From: Ceratodon purpureus
Taxonomy: Eukaryota; Streptophyta; Bryopsida; Pseudoditrichales; Ditrichaceae
Length of the DNA: 64,000 nt
NCBI GenBank assembly: GCA_014871385.1
Contig: CM026423.1
Span: 23,754,906 to 23,818,905, forward strand
Reading direction: 5' to 3'
In this document: in pieces, positions 34,779 through 47,300 of the stretch
Numbering within the stretch: position 1 is the first letter of the stretch
How the letters are laid out: each line of letters begins with the position of its first letter
Translations under genes and position numbers: made by a program
The notes under the pieces: generated by a model
Database searches by the model: none
Seen by the model: only the letters and a program-made list of their open reading frames with translations
Told to the model about the DNA's origin: nothing

Positions 34779-34841
34779 TGTCAAGTGAATACCCTCATAT
34801 TTCAAGTAAAGCCATAAATTCTTTTGCTGCCAGAGAGGGTG
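34779..34841 (-). pseudogene. Aldo-keto reductase exon, 3' part, cut by element B
   Basis: The minus strand encodes a piece ending in KYEGIHLT before the donor ACA|GTAAGT; this is the segment just before AYSPIGSS in aldo-keto reductases. Its 5' edge is the target duplication of element B (34833-34841, GAGAGGGTG). The other half of the exon is at 49666-49703, with a frame that fits exactly when one duplication copy is ignored. Confidence 0.85.
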
Positions 34842-35403
34842 GGGGGAAAGTTCGTATGTGAGCGGAGAGCGGAGAGCACAGAATGGAGAGCACAAAAATG
34901 ACAATTAGCCAAATTTTCAAAAGCAAAGTAGACCCTATAACCGTGGAAAATTACTAAAATAAGGCATGATTTTGTTACTTTTTTTAGGAGAAGAGTATAT
35001 TACCGTGGAATTCAAGATTTAGGCTCTTAAGAATTTCTTACGTTTGTTTTCTGAGTTACAAATTAGGGCTGATGTCATGATGACGTCATGCATACAATCT
35101 TTTAGATTTGGTCCCTTATTGGATCTAGATACGAATATTCTTGCATGATGTTTTCAGATAATATAGATAATTCTAGGAATAAGAAAACTCGAAACCAGCA
35201 AAAAGAAATGGTCTTAAAAGTTCGTGGAATATTTCAAAGTTCGTGTACAATAATGGAGTAGCTGAAACCAAGATGTACACCAAGTCAGACTGCTTGTCTT
35301 CGTCGAAGAATTCTCCATCTTTAGATGAGACCATTCCTAGCTTAAGTGTCAAGCATCAATCTATATAAACCTTAGCAGACGTCCTTGAAGTTGTATTAGC
35401 TCA
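34842..35403. promoter_or_regulatory. Left subterminal region of element B with TATA box
   Basis: GACCCTATAACCGTGG at 34931-34946 is the shared subterminal motif. The block AAATTAGGGCTGATGTCA followed by TGATGACGTCATG (about 35060-35090) is the reverse complement of the block at the right end of element A. TATATAA at 35362-35368 lies about 36 bp before the next ATG and is a good TATA box. Confidence 0.65.
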
Positions 35404-35967
35404 ATGATTTCTGTAGAACTTAAGCTTGTTCTTGCTAGGGAGTTGTTTGAAGGTATGGGAGATTCATTTGAGGTCGTTGCCTGTGTAACGATTTTACAGG
35501 ATTTGCTTAAGCGGATGGCGGATGGGCCTAACCCCTGGGATCATCTAGGTAGTAGTGCAACGCAAGGTTGGACTCCTCCGACTGTTATCACATTTGAAGG
35601 CGTCGAGAACGCTCGTGCTGTGTTGAAGAGTTGGAAGCGTGAGATTGACAGCAGTCCTGAATACGCATGCCTTCGGCTAGCGAGGTGGGATTACTCTTCG
35701 TATGAGGGTCGCCATTGGAGTCCGAAGGACGAATACAAAGTTAATCGGTTCAACATCAACTGGAGTGTTTTTAGGAGTTCTTGGACACTTGCAAATCCAA
35801 TTAACAATGAGAGGTTAGAGGCAACGTTCCTTGGAGAACTTAGTTGCGTTGAGTTAGATCATATGAGGTCATTGCTACTTGCCAACGGGAATCTGGTCTT
35901 GGATGTGCCGGAAGGAGAGAAAATTTCTCCGAGAGATGGTATCATGATCTCTCCCAAGAATAGGTAA
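35404..35967 (+). CDS. Hypothetical 187-aa protein of element B
   Basis: The single-exon frame starts with ATG behind a TATATAA box and ends with TAA. The protein is Trp-rich (GPNPWDHLG, LARWDYSSYEGRHWSP, NINWSVFRSSW), globular, with no signal peptide or membrane segment. I do not recognise it. It occupies the position held by the RING protein in element A, but I see no similarity between the two. It could be an accessory or cargo gene. It is open although the transposase of B is dead. Confidence 0.6.
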   Translation: MISVELKLVLARELFEGMGDSFEVVACVTILQDLLKRMADGPNPWDHLGSSATQGWTPPTVITFEGVENARAVLKSWKREIDSSPEYACLRLARWDYSSYEGRHWSPKDEYKVNRFNINWSVFRSSWTLANPINNERLEATFLGELSCVELDHMRSLLLANGNLVLDVPEGEKISPRDGIMISPKNR

Positions 35968-36277
35968 CATGGCTATGGGTTAGGGTGAGATTTTGAATGA
36001 TTAAGACAGTAATTAAAACAATATATATATATTGTGAGCATTTCAGTTGTAACATTTCATTGTTCATGTTACATGTACATTTCATTGTTCATGTTACATG
36101 TTGAGCATTACAGATGTGACATTTCATCCTTTACATACACGGATACGAACTGCAAATGAGAATCATAACAAGTTTAGGGTGTTCGCAGTAGAGTAGACGA
36201 AGTAATATGCAATAAAATTCCAATTAAATCAAATCAAATCAGATGAAAACAATGATAGAGCGATGCCTCTTTCAGAC
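35968..36277. other. Short non-coding interval with a 25-bp direct repeat
   Basis: An AT-rich gap lies between convergent genes. ACATTTCATTGTTCATG is repeated in tandem near 36053 and 36076. Nothing else is seen. Confidence 0.6.
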
Positions 36278-39200
36278 TCACAACATGCTACAATCGCTAC
36301 TTCCACTCTCAGAACTAGATGACTCTGAGTCTCCTTCTACAGCCTCTTCATCGACGAATACAAGGGCCCTGGGATCAAAAGTATTTGGCCGACTAGGAAC
36401 ATATGTAAGGGCTCCAGATTGAAACGCCTGTGCTAAGCCCTCTGCATAATCCGGAAGTACATAAGGCTGAGTCGGACTGGAATGAAGACGCCACGATGGA
36501 ATGGACACGGGCCTTGGCCTACGTGGCGGTGTTGCCGCAACAGCTCTGCAAGAGAAAATCAGGAGTGATAAGTATAAGTGGGTGAAGATGGAATCAGTAA
36601 AGAAGCAAAGAAAACTAGCGAAGAGAAATAAAGAAGAACTTACAGTACTTATCTCGTCTTGCTCTCTTTGGAGGTGCGTCTTCAATTACTGCCGGTCGAG
36701 GATGCTTTGGAGGGCCCATGGCGGATGCCGTAGCCATGTACGGTTTGAGAAGGGCGTTGAATATGCCTTCGTCCTCCTCACAAGCTATAATATGACGACC
36801 TATACTCTGGCAAGCCTTGAGGGAGGCACCTGAAAACACGTAGCACAAGAAAGATGTCAGTCCTTGTGGAGAAAATCAGAGGATTGGAAATGCAGAAACT
36901 GTTAATGAAGGATTACCTGTTCCTGCCGTCCACTCGAAGACTATGTCACCGGGCTTGGTCATCTCCTCAATGATGCCCTGCATCATCTCAGGGGCTTTCT
37001 CCCTTGGGCCTCTCCACGGCACCTCCCCATTCATGTGCTGCGATTCTACGTCGGTGAAGTTGAGAATGGCATCACTCTCATTAATGTGGAGGTCGTTGTA
37101 TACGACATCGGATTTCTTCGTTTGAAAAGAAAACTTGGATGGAGGATAGCCACCACGAATGAAGACGCGCACGTAGAATCGAAGAGACTGCGGAACACCA
37201 AAATATGTGAGTGTAATTAATAGGAAAACTTAGTAGAATGCAAAGACAAGCAATGATTATGATGTACATACCAAGGAGCCGGGCATCGTAGGGTGAGCCA
37301 AGCCTAGTGCATTGAAGCCCCACCAGTCTCGGTGCTGCACGAAGCCATCAACAGTAGCCACTTCAGAAATCTTCGAAGTCAGATCTTGGTCGTTGTTGTG
37401 GATGATGCAGAGAGCACCATCATACTGCAAGAAATGTCTTGCAAATTCGAAGAGTTCCTCCAAATACTCCTTACCATGTTTGTTCCAAGATGGAGTGATG
37501 TAGGAGGGATTGGATATCGTAGGGACCGGAAGATTCTCAGGGATGTCGGCAATGATCAAGTTGAATCGGGCAAGTGATTGTGCTCTATGCATCTTGGCGG
37601 AACTCGGTTCTCGCGGCCTGCTCCAAACTTGAGTAAGGAAGGAAAAAAGAGTTAGACACTAAAAGATTTACAGGAATGTACGTATTGAAGGCAAAGCACT
37701 AAGAAACAGATCATACCATTTGAACGATGTCTAGAGCCTTGTTCCATTCGTGATCGCCACCCACGTTAGAGAGCTGCTTGTGTTGAAGCAGAACCAAATC
37801 CATAGAGGAGTTGATGACATAAACCTGTAAGGAATTTGGAGTTCCAGCGGAAGAGGTAGTTTGCGGAAATTGCTTGGTTTTCCTCTGCTCAAGGAGACTT
37901 CTGGTGATCTTGGAAGCACTGATCGAGGAAGGAGCCGGCGAAGAAGTTGAAGAAGGCTTCGTAACGACATTACCTGGAGAGGGCTCAGGTGCCTGTTGCC
38001 CTGGTGCGGAAGACTCCGCATCGGTTTGCTGTGATGCCTCTGACTGAGAACGCAGAGATTTCAGCCGCCTTCCTCTCCCTCTCTTCGGTGGAGGAGCAGA
38101 AGATTGATCCTGCTCACCTTCCCGACCTTCTGCATCATCCAAGGAGTCGTCGACCACAACCTCACCCTTATCGTGTAGTATCTTCACGTCCGCCTCCGAG
38201 TCAATAGTGAAACCACCAATACAATCAAGATACCAGCATCCAGCATCCAAGTGAGTAGCTTTGTACCTTTTCAACTGCTGGGGAGAATACATACACTGGT
38301 CCAAGTTTCTCGAAGTCCAAGCACTGAAGTACTTGGGGAGTTGCTGGACCGTGATGGCCCCTTTCAATAGAAGCTCTTGCTTGAAGTATCTAAGGAAAGA
38401 GATTTAGATGGTTAGTATATGAAAGAAGTAGAATGAAAATTATGAAATGGAAATGCGATTAAGTTAGGTAACGTACCGGTAAGTAACCCGCTTGACAACT
38501 TGAGCGGTTCCAGGGAATTTAGCAAAGTTGGACTTCTTGTCGAAGGGCTTCTCAGCCTTCTTTCCAATGAACGTAGGGAAGGCCTTGTCCCACAGCAGAA
38601 TACGTGAACTCTCGACACAATCGCCCGGCTGTTGGACATCAGGAAATGCCTTCCAATTAATATCGAGATTTTCTGCCTTGCATATGTCCTCAACTCCGTT
38701 GGCGACGGCTTCCTCCAACTGTAATACAGAATTTCATATCAGTAGCAACGAGAAAGAATTCTATGAGATAATAAAGGAACATGGAATTAGAAAGGTTTTA
38801 TTATGAAACTTACCCCAGCCCAGAATGAAGCTTTGTTCAACCATGGGTCGAAGTCGGTGTCCTTGAATTCAGGTGGCAGAAATCTGTAAGACATTCGAGA
38901 ACTCGGAGATGAGTTCCACCACCGTAACCAACGAGCCTTGAATTTGGCCTCAACGGCCGCTAGAACAATCTTCTGAAGCTTATCGAGTGACATCTCAGGT
39001 TTATTGTTGTCACTGAAATGGCGATTGATCTGCAAGAAGCACCGAAGTTTTAAAAAGTATTAATACAGAAATTATTGAAGTCATACAAAATAATTAAGTG
39101 AATAATGATTTGGGAGTCACCTCATTGAGGAAGTCGTCACCGTTCTTGGGATTTGCAATGGCCAAGTACTTGGTAAAGTCCTTCTTCTTGATGGCTTCGA

Positions 39201-40318
39201 CCATTCTATCTGATGCCTCATTCATGACATCCCAAACCGCACTTGCAGACTGCTCATCCTCGGGTGTGTTGTTGCGGTACGCCGTGGCTGCTTCATCGGA
39301 GGCCACAGCGATTTCCCGCTGTAGAAAGATAATTAAAACTTAGGAAATTCCATAATTATTGAATTATAATGAGCAAAGAGAGAGAGGAGGTAGGACTTAC
39401 TCGGTACAAAAATGCGATGAAAACTTTAGTTGTCAAGGGAAACCACGAGGGATTAGGGGGCTTGTTCTTCAAACATGCATCAAATTCTTGAGGACTGAGG
39501 AGGTCTCTAAATTCCTCCAGCTTCATCATTCCAAATGAGCGGATTCGAAAGAGTTTTGCAGGGAGATTACTCTTGACGTGGTCATTCTCAGTCGACCTGG
39601 AAGCAAAAAAAAAACATAAGATGAATAATACAGATTCGATAGGATTACGAATGAAAGAACAGGAAAGAAAACACAAGTCCATACCAGTTGATGTCATGCA
39701 TTGCGTGAAGAAGATTGCCAACATGGCCGCGAGGGTCGAGTACTATGCAGTGCGCGGATATGTGCCATGACGGGTCCTCTGCATGGTGCTTGTTGATATG
39801 ACGAAGCCATGCTGAGAGGCGATGGTTACCTTCCCATACAAAGAACATCTTCCCGAGAATTGCGACCACTCTTCGTCTCCGTGAATCTCATATTCAAAAG
39901 CATCATTCGCGTCCCTCCATAATGGGCTCCAACTGGCCATGACCTCATCCGTAACATCTCTTGTCTGCTCTTTATTGTTGTACATAGAGATGTACATGAC
40001 GCGGTCCCCATCTCTATATCCCTTAACAAACTCCCGCTCCAAATGCTGTACCCCCATTTCGCCCACTGGTCTAACCTTGGCCATTGGAATCATCCTGCAT
40101 AGGGGCACCAACATTCGGGACTTCTGCGATGGCTTGATCCTGAGGTTGTTGATGACGGCTATAGAGTCGACCTTGTGTTGTGTGCGATGTTGCAATTCCC
40201 CTTCTCTAGCACTCTTCAAGTTTATCGGACAAGATGGTTTGACCAACACATCCTGTGATTGAGTAACCTGCCAAAAGATGTGCAAATTAACAATAGAATC
40301 GCAATGAACGAAAGTCAT
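36278..40318 (-). pseudogene. ParB-like / N6-N4 methyltransferase-like gene of element B (one-base frameshift)
   Basis: About ten exons on the minus strand match those of element A in order and intron position. The first ParB exon is 40267-39685 and contains MFFVWEGNHRLSAW. A single missing base near 39870, just before this motif, shifts the frame; with one base added the exon length also gives the phase-2 intron seen in A (after HDINW). The C-terminal module has LIIADIPENLPV at the motif IV position, PWRGPREKA as motif X, and FEWTAGTG (about 36920) followed by GRHIIACEED as motif I. The intron inside TAGTG-G is in the same place as in A. The end reads FDPRALVFVDEE, like FDPRVRIYLD in A. Apart from the frameshift the exons look open. 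Confidence 0.78.
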
Positions 40319-40602
40319 ACAAAGAAGACAAGTATATAAAAGAAAATAACAATATAAATTTATATTGTTAACTCTTTTGTAACAACCAAAATTATCATCT
40401 GAGCTTGCTAGAACTATCTACGTGATCCACGACTATAGTACTCCTTAGACTTTCTACAGTTCCAGTGACGGCGCCTCCTCCAAAATCGCCTGGTCTGTTG
40501 GACAGGGCACGGCAGAATTGCCGGAAGGGCAAAGACCACATGGGTTGGCCTCCTCACTCTAATAGGCGAGGAAGGAGAGGGTGGAGACATAGGTGGTGAG
40601 CC

Positions 40603-43600
40603 CTATGGAGGGGACGTGGGCATGTAGCCCGGGGAGGTAGGCTCATACACTGGGGATGTAGGCATGTACATTGGAGAGGTAGGCATGTACTGTGGAGAGT
40701 GGACCTCCAGAGGTCCACTTTCCACACCTACAGGGTTTGTTACATCACAGGTACAATAGTGCTGATCAAATGAATCCGATAGATCGGAAACATTGATCAC
40801 AGAAATGGGGGAAGTGGCGGACATCTCAGGAGCATCGGATGATACCTATAGTAGAAGAAATGAAGTGAGGGTTAAATTTTACTTTTATAGGAGTAGTAAA
40901 CACTGAATACTAGATGCACAATTGAACTATATAAATCTGTGAAATTCATGGTCATTGTAAAACGAATGAAATACCTCAGTTTCTACTGGCGTCGGGTCTT
41001 GACGTTCGCTCCCCAAATTATCTTCCTCGGGTTCCTAATTCATAAACAAAGTAATGAATATTAGAAAGAACAGCCACCATGAAGACTTAAGTTTCACTTA
41101 TTCCAACTAATTAAAAAACAAACCGAACCATCAGAAGGCTCCCGTAGGGGTGAGCCTCTGCCAATTTCATTATTGAACAAATTAAAAAGCTTCACACACA
41201 TTACACAATATCACCACTTGGCCCCATTTGCAATTGCCGACAAAGGCTTGGGGCGGGGCAATAATCAAAAATTAAAAAAAATTAAAAGACTGCAAATATT
41301 CATAGCAGCAGCAGTAGGGAAGTGAAGCCATCAAACAGCGCACACATTGATCCATATAATAACTTGGCCCCATTTGAGAATCTAAGCTCCCGGCCTCTGT
41401 CGTTGCCGACAAAGGCTTGGGGCGTTGCAATAACGAAAAATAAAAATAAATTAAAATCTTACAAATATTCAAAGCAGCAGCAGCAGCAGCAGGGAAGGGA
41501 AGCCATCAAACAACGCACACATTGATCCATATAAAAACTTGGCCCCATTTGAGAGTCTAAGCTCTCGGCCTCTGTCGTTGCCGACAAAGGCTTGGGGCGG
41601 GGCAATAATCAAAAATTTAAAAAAATAAAAAGACTTCAAATATTCATTGAGTAGCCCCATTGAGTAGCCGAAGCGTCCATTGACAGACGCATGCACATAA
41701 AAGAACTTCCGAAGCCAAGCTCCTCGACCTCTAACTCTCAACACTGCACCAGCGGACTACAGCCGACTCGACCGCCTCCAACATACACAACAACACTAAA
41801 TAAAATAAAACGGAGCTACTCTAGCAACCGTCTGCACAACCACTGCCGAGATCTCTAACCGAATAGTCCTTTAGCCAGCAACTTCACAACACGGACAACG
41901 TCACATTCCTTCACACTCCTGCCTACCAAATCAGTTGCACCTCGACGTCAAACTATTCTACCCATCACAGCCACAGCTTCGCTCAAGAACCAACTCCCGA
42001 ACAACCACCAATCACCATAAATCACTAAGCAGCCACCAACTTCCATTGGCCGGGAATTCGATCTCTCACCCACAGCAATCCCAAGAGCAAGCGACCAGGC
42101 AAGCGACTAGCCCAAGCAGCAGCAGCAGAGAAGATAACCCCAACACCGATCACCCAACACCCATCTCAACTCTCGCGCCCCACCCAGACTCTCGTAGCAT
42201 CCTCGCATTCTAACCTGAATTCAGACCCTACCCAAACCGCAACCCACAAACAAAACCCCCACCCCAACTCTCGCACCTCCACCCCAACTCGCAGCATCCA
42301 CTAATTCCAACCTGAATTCAACAAGTGCCCAAGCCGCAACCCACAAACCAACATCTTCCAGAAACAAACAAACCCGCAGCTCCCACAAAGAATCCAAATC
42401 CGCATCCCCCATCCTCCACGAAATTCAATCAGCAAGTAGTACCTCGTCGTCGTCTTCAGAATCACGCTCCTCCTGCAGACGTCGACGTCGAGGCACAACC
42501 TCCACTTCCGAATCCCGCCCACCTCCTGCAGAGTCGTCAACCGTCCCATCGAATCCCACTCCTCCATCATCGACGTGAAGATTCTCCACCACCAAATCCC
42601 CGCCTAAGTTCTCTCGCCCAGCGCCTCCTGCAGATTCGCCACCCGCCTCCATGATCGCCGCTCGTACTCTCCTGGCACACCCACGAAGTTCCTCGCCTTC
42701 CTCACTCTCAACTCGAAATCTCTGTGTGAGCAACTCTCAGGGTCAAGTCGACTACCAAGGCAAACAAGGTGTACTGTGAGATCTCGAAATCTCAAAAAAC
42801 CCTATCTCCATGGCAGTGTGAACTACATGCCGTATCAAAGTCAATTCATGGAGCTCGTTTGACTTTTGACAAGCAATAAATATTATATTCATCAAATTCA
42901 CCTGAACTAAACGATGTGGAAGTAGACCGCTCGCGGCCCAGACTCAGTGCGGGATGTCCTTGTCTAATTTAATGCCTACAGATTTTTTACGGGTTCTCAC
43001 CCGCTCTCAACAATAACTTGCAAACAAAAAGCACCCCAACTAATTACTCATCATTGGAATTAACATGGAATGTAGAACGGATATTTACAGTCTCACTCGT
43101 CTGCAATTACATAAACATTTAAGTCATATCTCTACCTCTCCCTTTAAGTCCTTGTTTATTTTGATTCATTGATATTATAACTTTAATATTTTTTTAAAAA
43201 CAGTGCTTAATGAAACCTAAATCTATACACGCAAACACATATGGCATTTGTTTAGACAGTGTAGTACTCTAACCTGTTCAGAGAGACAGTCGTTGTTGGA
43301 TTGTGAATGCATCTCCCTTGAGCGAGAATCCTTCTTCCCAAACGAAGGCTGCGGGGACTCTACTCTTTGACTACAATTAAAGACTAATTCTTCCGTCATG
43401 GCCTCACCTGCAACTCCAATTAAGTGTACCTCCTCTTCCTGATTTTGATTCTCAACAAAGGTGTTCTCTAAAAACTCTTGCTTCTCCTCCACTATAGACT
43501 CTAGAATGAGTTTACGAATGCTAGAAACCTTCAAAGCTACAGGCAGACCTGCTCCTCTCCTTTTCACGGGTGCACTCAAATGATCACCTTTAACACCTAC

Positions 43601-43732
43601 CTTCTTAAGTGATGCTCTCCTCTTTCTAGCTCTTCTATTCGTAAAATCAGTGCTGCCAGGAATCCTTCTCTGTTTAGGAGTGACATAGGTCGAGGGAGAT
43701 GGCCCTTCACTCTGCTTCATGTGTCTAACCAC
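40603..43732 (-). CDS. Basic protein with RNA polymerase II CTD-like heptads (three exons, about 253 aa)
   Basis: Exons 43732-43274, 41034-40975 and 40845-40603 join in phase 0 (CAG|GTTAGA, ATTAG|GAA, GAG|GTATTT, CTATAG|GTA). The first exon is basic and Ser-rich (TNRRARKRRASLKK). The last ends with four heptads Y-[ME]-P-T-S-P-[MVGP] just before TAG, matching the Pol II CTD repeat YSPTSPS at Y1, P3, T4, S5 and P6. In element A the equivalent region is the N-terminus of the ParB/methyltransferase protein, so this may be the front of the same gene cut off by a nonsense codon; the frame stays open and Ser/Pro-rich after the TAG. Which case holds needs transcripts. Confidence 0.5.
40606..40689 (-). 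repeat. Coding repeat: four CTD-like heptads
   Basis: Four 21-bp units encode Y-x-P-T-S-P-x without interruption. Positions 2 and 7 vary (Met or Glu; Met, Val, Gly or Pro). The DNA units are near-identical, so the array may be recent. Confidence 0.85.
41217..41650. repeat. Three tandem copies of a 146-175 bp unit in an intron of element B
   Basis: The unit contains CTTGGCCCCATTTG, GTTGCCGACAAAGGCTTGG and an AGC-rich microsatellite (GCA repeats). Copies start near 41217, 41363 and 41538. It lies in the 2.2-kb intron of the heptad protein gene. Confidence 0.8.
41651..43273. other. Intron sequence, C/A-rich, no gene recognised
   Basis: The DNA is rich in CCA, CAA and AGC motifs and is open in several frames with low-complexity Pro/Thr/Gln or Ser/Arg translations. 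I see no domain, TIR or TSD. It may be a captured promoter or UTR fragment or another inserted repeat. Confidence 0.5.
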
Positions 43733-44340
43733 AGGAAGGACACTCTCACAAAAAGACTCTCTGGAGAACTTCTTAGCAGCTTAAATACCTATAACGTACA
43801 ACTATTTTGTTACAACCCTAAGTTGATATACAATCTTAACCACTGACACATTGTCTACCCTCTTCACATTCAGAGTACCAATAACAAGTCTATATTGAAG
43901 TAAAGTTTAAAATATCAACCTTCAAATATAAATGAGAAATCCTAGCACCCTATAATTTAAAAAATTTGAATCAAGTGCTTCAATGCATGCCCCTTTTTAT
44001 ATTCATTGTTTTCAATGTAGAATTTAAAAGACGGCTCATTCTAATCTTATAATACATCATCACAAATAGAATCCGCTTCACGATTCAAATTATTAAAGTA
44101 GAGTTCTAAATATCTTACCTGATAAACTTAGACCTGCAAAAAGTGGCATTGTAATTAGATAGCGCCGTCTCTCCTAAATCATACATTCGTTACGTTACAG
44201 GATGAATCATTCTCCAGCTGTTCACACGGACATTCCAAACTGAATAAAATGATCAACAGCGATGCGTCATTCCTCTCACTTCGCTCTCGTGATACCGCTT
44301 TGCTAATACACTCTCTCTTCTCCTCTTTCCGCCTGCAAAA
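43733..44340. promoter_or_regulatory. Divergent promoter region of element B
   Basis: The interval separates the heptad protein (minus) from the transposase pseudogene (plus) and corresponds to 21770-22273 in element A. It is AT-rich and holds no gene. Confidence 0.45.
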
Positions 44341-47300
44341 ATGGGGATGGTCTGTCTGTATGCCCAAGGCATAGGCATCCCTCTTAGGTTTCGCGTAGAT
44401 GACAATGGTCTAGCTACAGTTTCCTCTCTTCGCCTAAGTCTCAGATTCCATTTCCGTGAGGATACCATCAGTATAGAGTAGGAGATTTTCGATGACGTTA
44501 CTACCGAGGTTACCCACACCCTCGGGCAACCTTCAGTGAGAGATGAGAATAATATGTTGCAGTGGAGACTTTTCCTTGGATCATATAGAGTCTACGATCA
44601 TACTGATTCTCTGATGGCTGCATCCACTGAGATCCTCACCCCCCGTCGCTCTTCTACTTGAACAATTCAGACTCCCTTACCTCGTGATGTCAAGGTCAAA
44701 GTCCAGCCCGGTACTGAGACATCAGACATAGAGAAACCTCCTCCTCTGACAATCATTTCTCTCTCTTTTGATGACGAAGTCAGTCCCGTCAAGTTGGTGC
44801 CTAAGGTCCACGCTGATGCTCCTCCTTCCAACGTCTCTCCTCCATTGTCCCAGGTTACAGTTAGCATTGTTCTGCTCCTTCAACGGCTTGCAAAGGCCCA
44901 GGGGCAAAAAACATTTTGAAGAACATAGACTATTCCACTATTAGACACGAGAGAGTAGAGTACTTGCCTGCGAAGTTTGATGGTCCCGTTCTTTTTGAGT
45001 TGCCCCCAGCAGCTGCAGGATCCTCTAAGCTCGCCGCCAAGTATATGCAGGGAATGGACAAACGATACGACGGACACTTGTGGACCAAGACCATCACAAC
45101 AAACATCAAAAACGACTTCGGACTCTCTTTTCAAAGTTCCACCTGCGTCGGATGGCTGCGCTGCACCAACGAGGAGTGTGACTTCCTAAAGCATGTTCCC
45201 AAGATCTTTGAGGTTAACGAGACTGAGTTTGTAGGATGTACCCTCCAAGCTTTTCTCATGGATGAGCCGCCTCCATCTGATTCCACGCTAGTGTGCAAGG
45301 TATGTAAAGAACCTCCATCATGTGTAGCTACATGCGAGGCTAAGATTTATTACGTTGTGGGCAAAGCAAATCAGACTAGAGCTTGTATTCACATAGGAAC
45401 ACATGATCATCCAGTGAAAGTTGGAGACTACAGAGACTCTAAAGCAGAGATAAGTAGCTTAATAGAAGAGCAGGTAGAGATGAACAACAAAGCAACAAAG
45501 AGCGCCGTTGTCCTGGAGGCAAGCAAACACCTCATCGGGAGCTATCTGCTACAGCCCGAGGATGCACCACGGTCCACTGAGGAAGCTGACGATGGAGGAG
45601 CTGGTTCCTGTTCTGGATCGATGCAAAGACATGGCGTCACCAAACATCCGCAACAAAGTCGCCACCTTCAAAAAATTCAGAAGGTACGGAATCATGGACG
45701 GTATCACCAAGCTCCGTGGAAATAGTCTGTGGGCGTATGTCCAAGAGAATAAGTTTCCTGGTCAGAGAGCTATGCGTGACAAAGTCTTCGTCTTCAAGAT
45801 GTCGGAGGTCGGGCCGGGAAGTGGTGTCGACTTGGTCAGCCGAATGCAAGGTGGAGGAGATTTGGAGAACGCATGGATCATGTTCGACCATGTAAAACGT
45901 GTCAAAGACAAGTCGACGATGGCGTGCCATGTGTACAACGCCACCTACTGCCGCGTGATGACAATCGCCAGTTGCGACATGCAGTCCGAGGACACGCAGG
46001 CCCAGCTCGTCTTCTGGAAAAACCTGAACCTGGTCATGGAGATCAATGGCGTTGCAGCGCCGAACTTCAAGGGGTTCATGGCGGATAACGCACAGGCGAA
46101 TTGGAATGCAGTGCGAATCCTTTACGGCAATGGCAACAAAGAGGACCCAATGGAGGACCGGGAGAGGTCGTGCTTGTTCCACTGGACACAAAACATAGTG
46201 GCGTATACGCAGAAGCACTTCCTCGAAGAACTCTGGGAACAGGACAAGAAGATGTGCACTCAGTAAAAGAATGCGACCAGCATGGCAGAGGCGGACACTC
46301 TGTATCACGCATTGCGAGTATGGTGGGCTTCCACCGAGGTCGTTGGCGAAAGCGGACTCATCAAACTCGATCAGTGGATTTCATTCTGGCACCACCGCTT
46401 CCGCCAGTGGGGGGGATTCATGACCACGGTATGATTTCCGCACTCTGTTTTCATGTTTTTGATACTGCTTTCCTATCTCTAACCTACAAAACTCTAATCC
46501 GTGAATCTAACGTCACCTACTGTCTATAGTGCAGAAATTCACGGAAGAAGAACTCACAGAGATGCCGACGTGTAACCTCGCCGAAACAATTCATAACAAG
46601 TGGCTCGAAGCTTCAAGAAACAACGGGAACGACCTCTACGTTGCTACTGTGGACGATTTCGTTCGGGCTTTTCTACAAGTTGTTAACTACTACCAGATCC
46701 TCAAAGGTGACGTCGGCTGAACAGGACCATCGAAGAAGGACTTGAGGCTTCGGATGGCGGAACACAACGCGAAGAAATGGGAAAATCTTAAACTGCTCGA
46801 AGACCCCATGCTCGGTATGCCAGGAGCGGATGAGTTCTGCACCCGTCAGCCTATCATGTCTGGAGCGGAAGTGTTTGGTCCACAGAAGCGAAAAGCCGAC
46901 ATTCCCATCGGAGCTGACGAGGAGTCTCATCACCCGGACAAGACAAACTTCTCACGCCCGAGAGGCCCAAGACGTGCCGTCAGAGCTCGATCTATGCAGA
47001 TGCCCGTCATTGTGGAAGACGACTCCGAACATGACACCGAGGTAGAAGGTACCAAATCTCCTGCCCAGGAAGTTGATTCCGCTTTACCTTCACTTGTGAA
47101 CAAGGGCGCCATTCGCCATGTCAACGCGGTTGAAGAAACCGAGGTCAATGTGAAGGAGTGGCACATTTCGAGACTTCACAAACTTTCTGCGTAGTGGTGC
47201 TGGGCCCAAAGAGCTGAAACGAAAAAGAAGTGCACTGAGAGAATTATAAAGGGTCACCATTGCACAGCTGCCCCAACCTACACTGGGCTTTGGACTAACT

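Noticed and set aside
41935..42654. Pro/Gln/Thr-rich frames in the element B intron
   Set aside because: They are low-complexity CCA/CAA-rich DNA without domains, open in both strands.
46711..46717. GTCGGCTG in the element B transposase as a family 1 palindrome
   Set aside because: Only one arm is present, and it lies in conserved transposase coding sequence, so it is a chance match.
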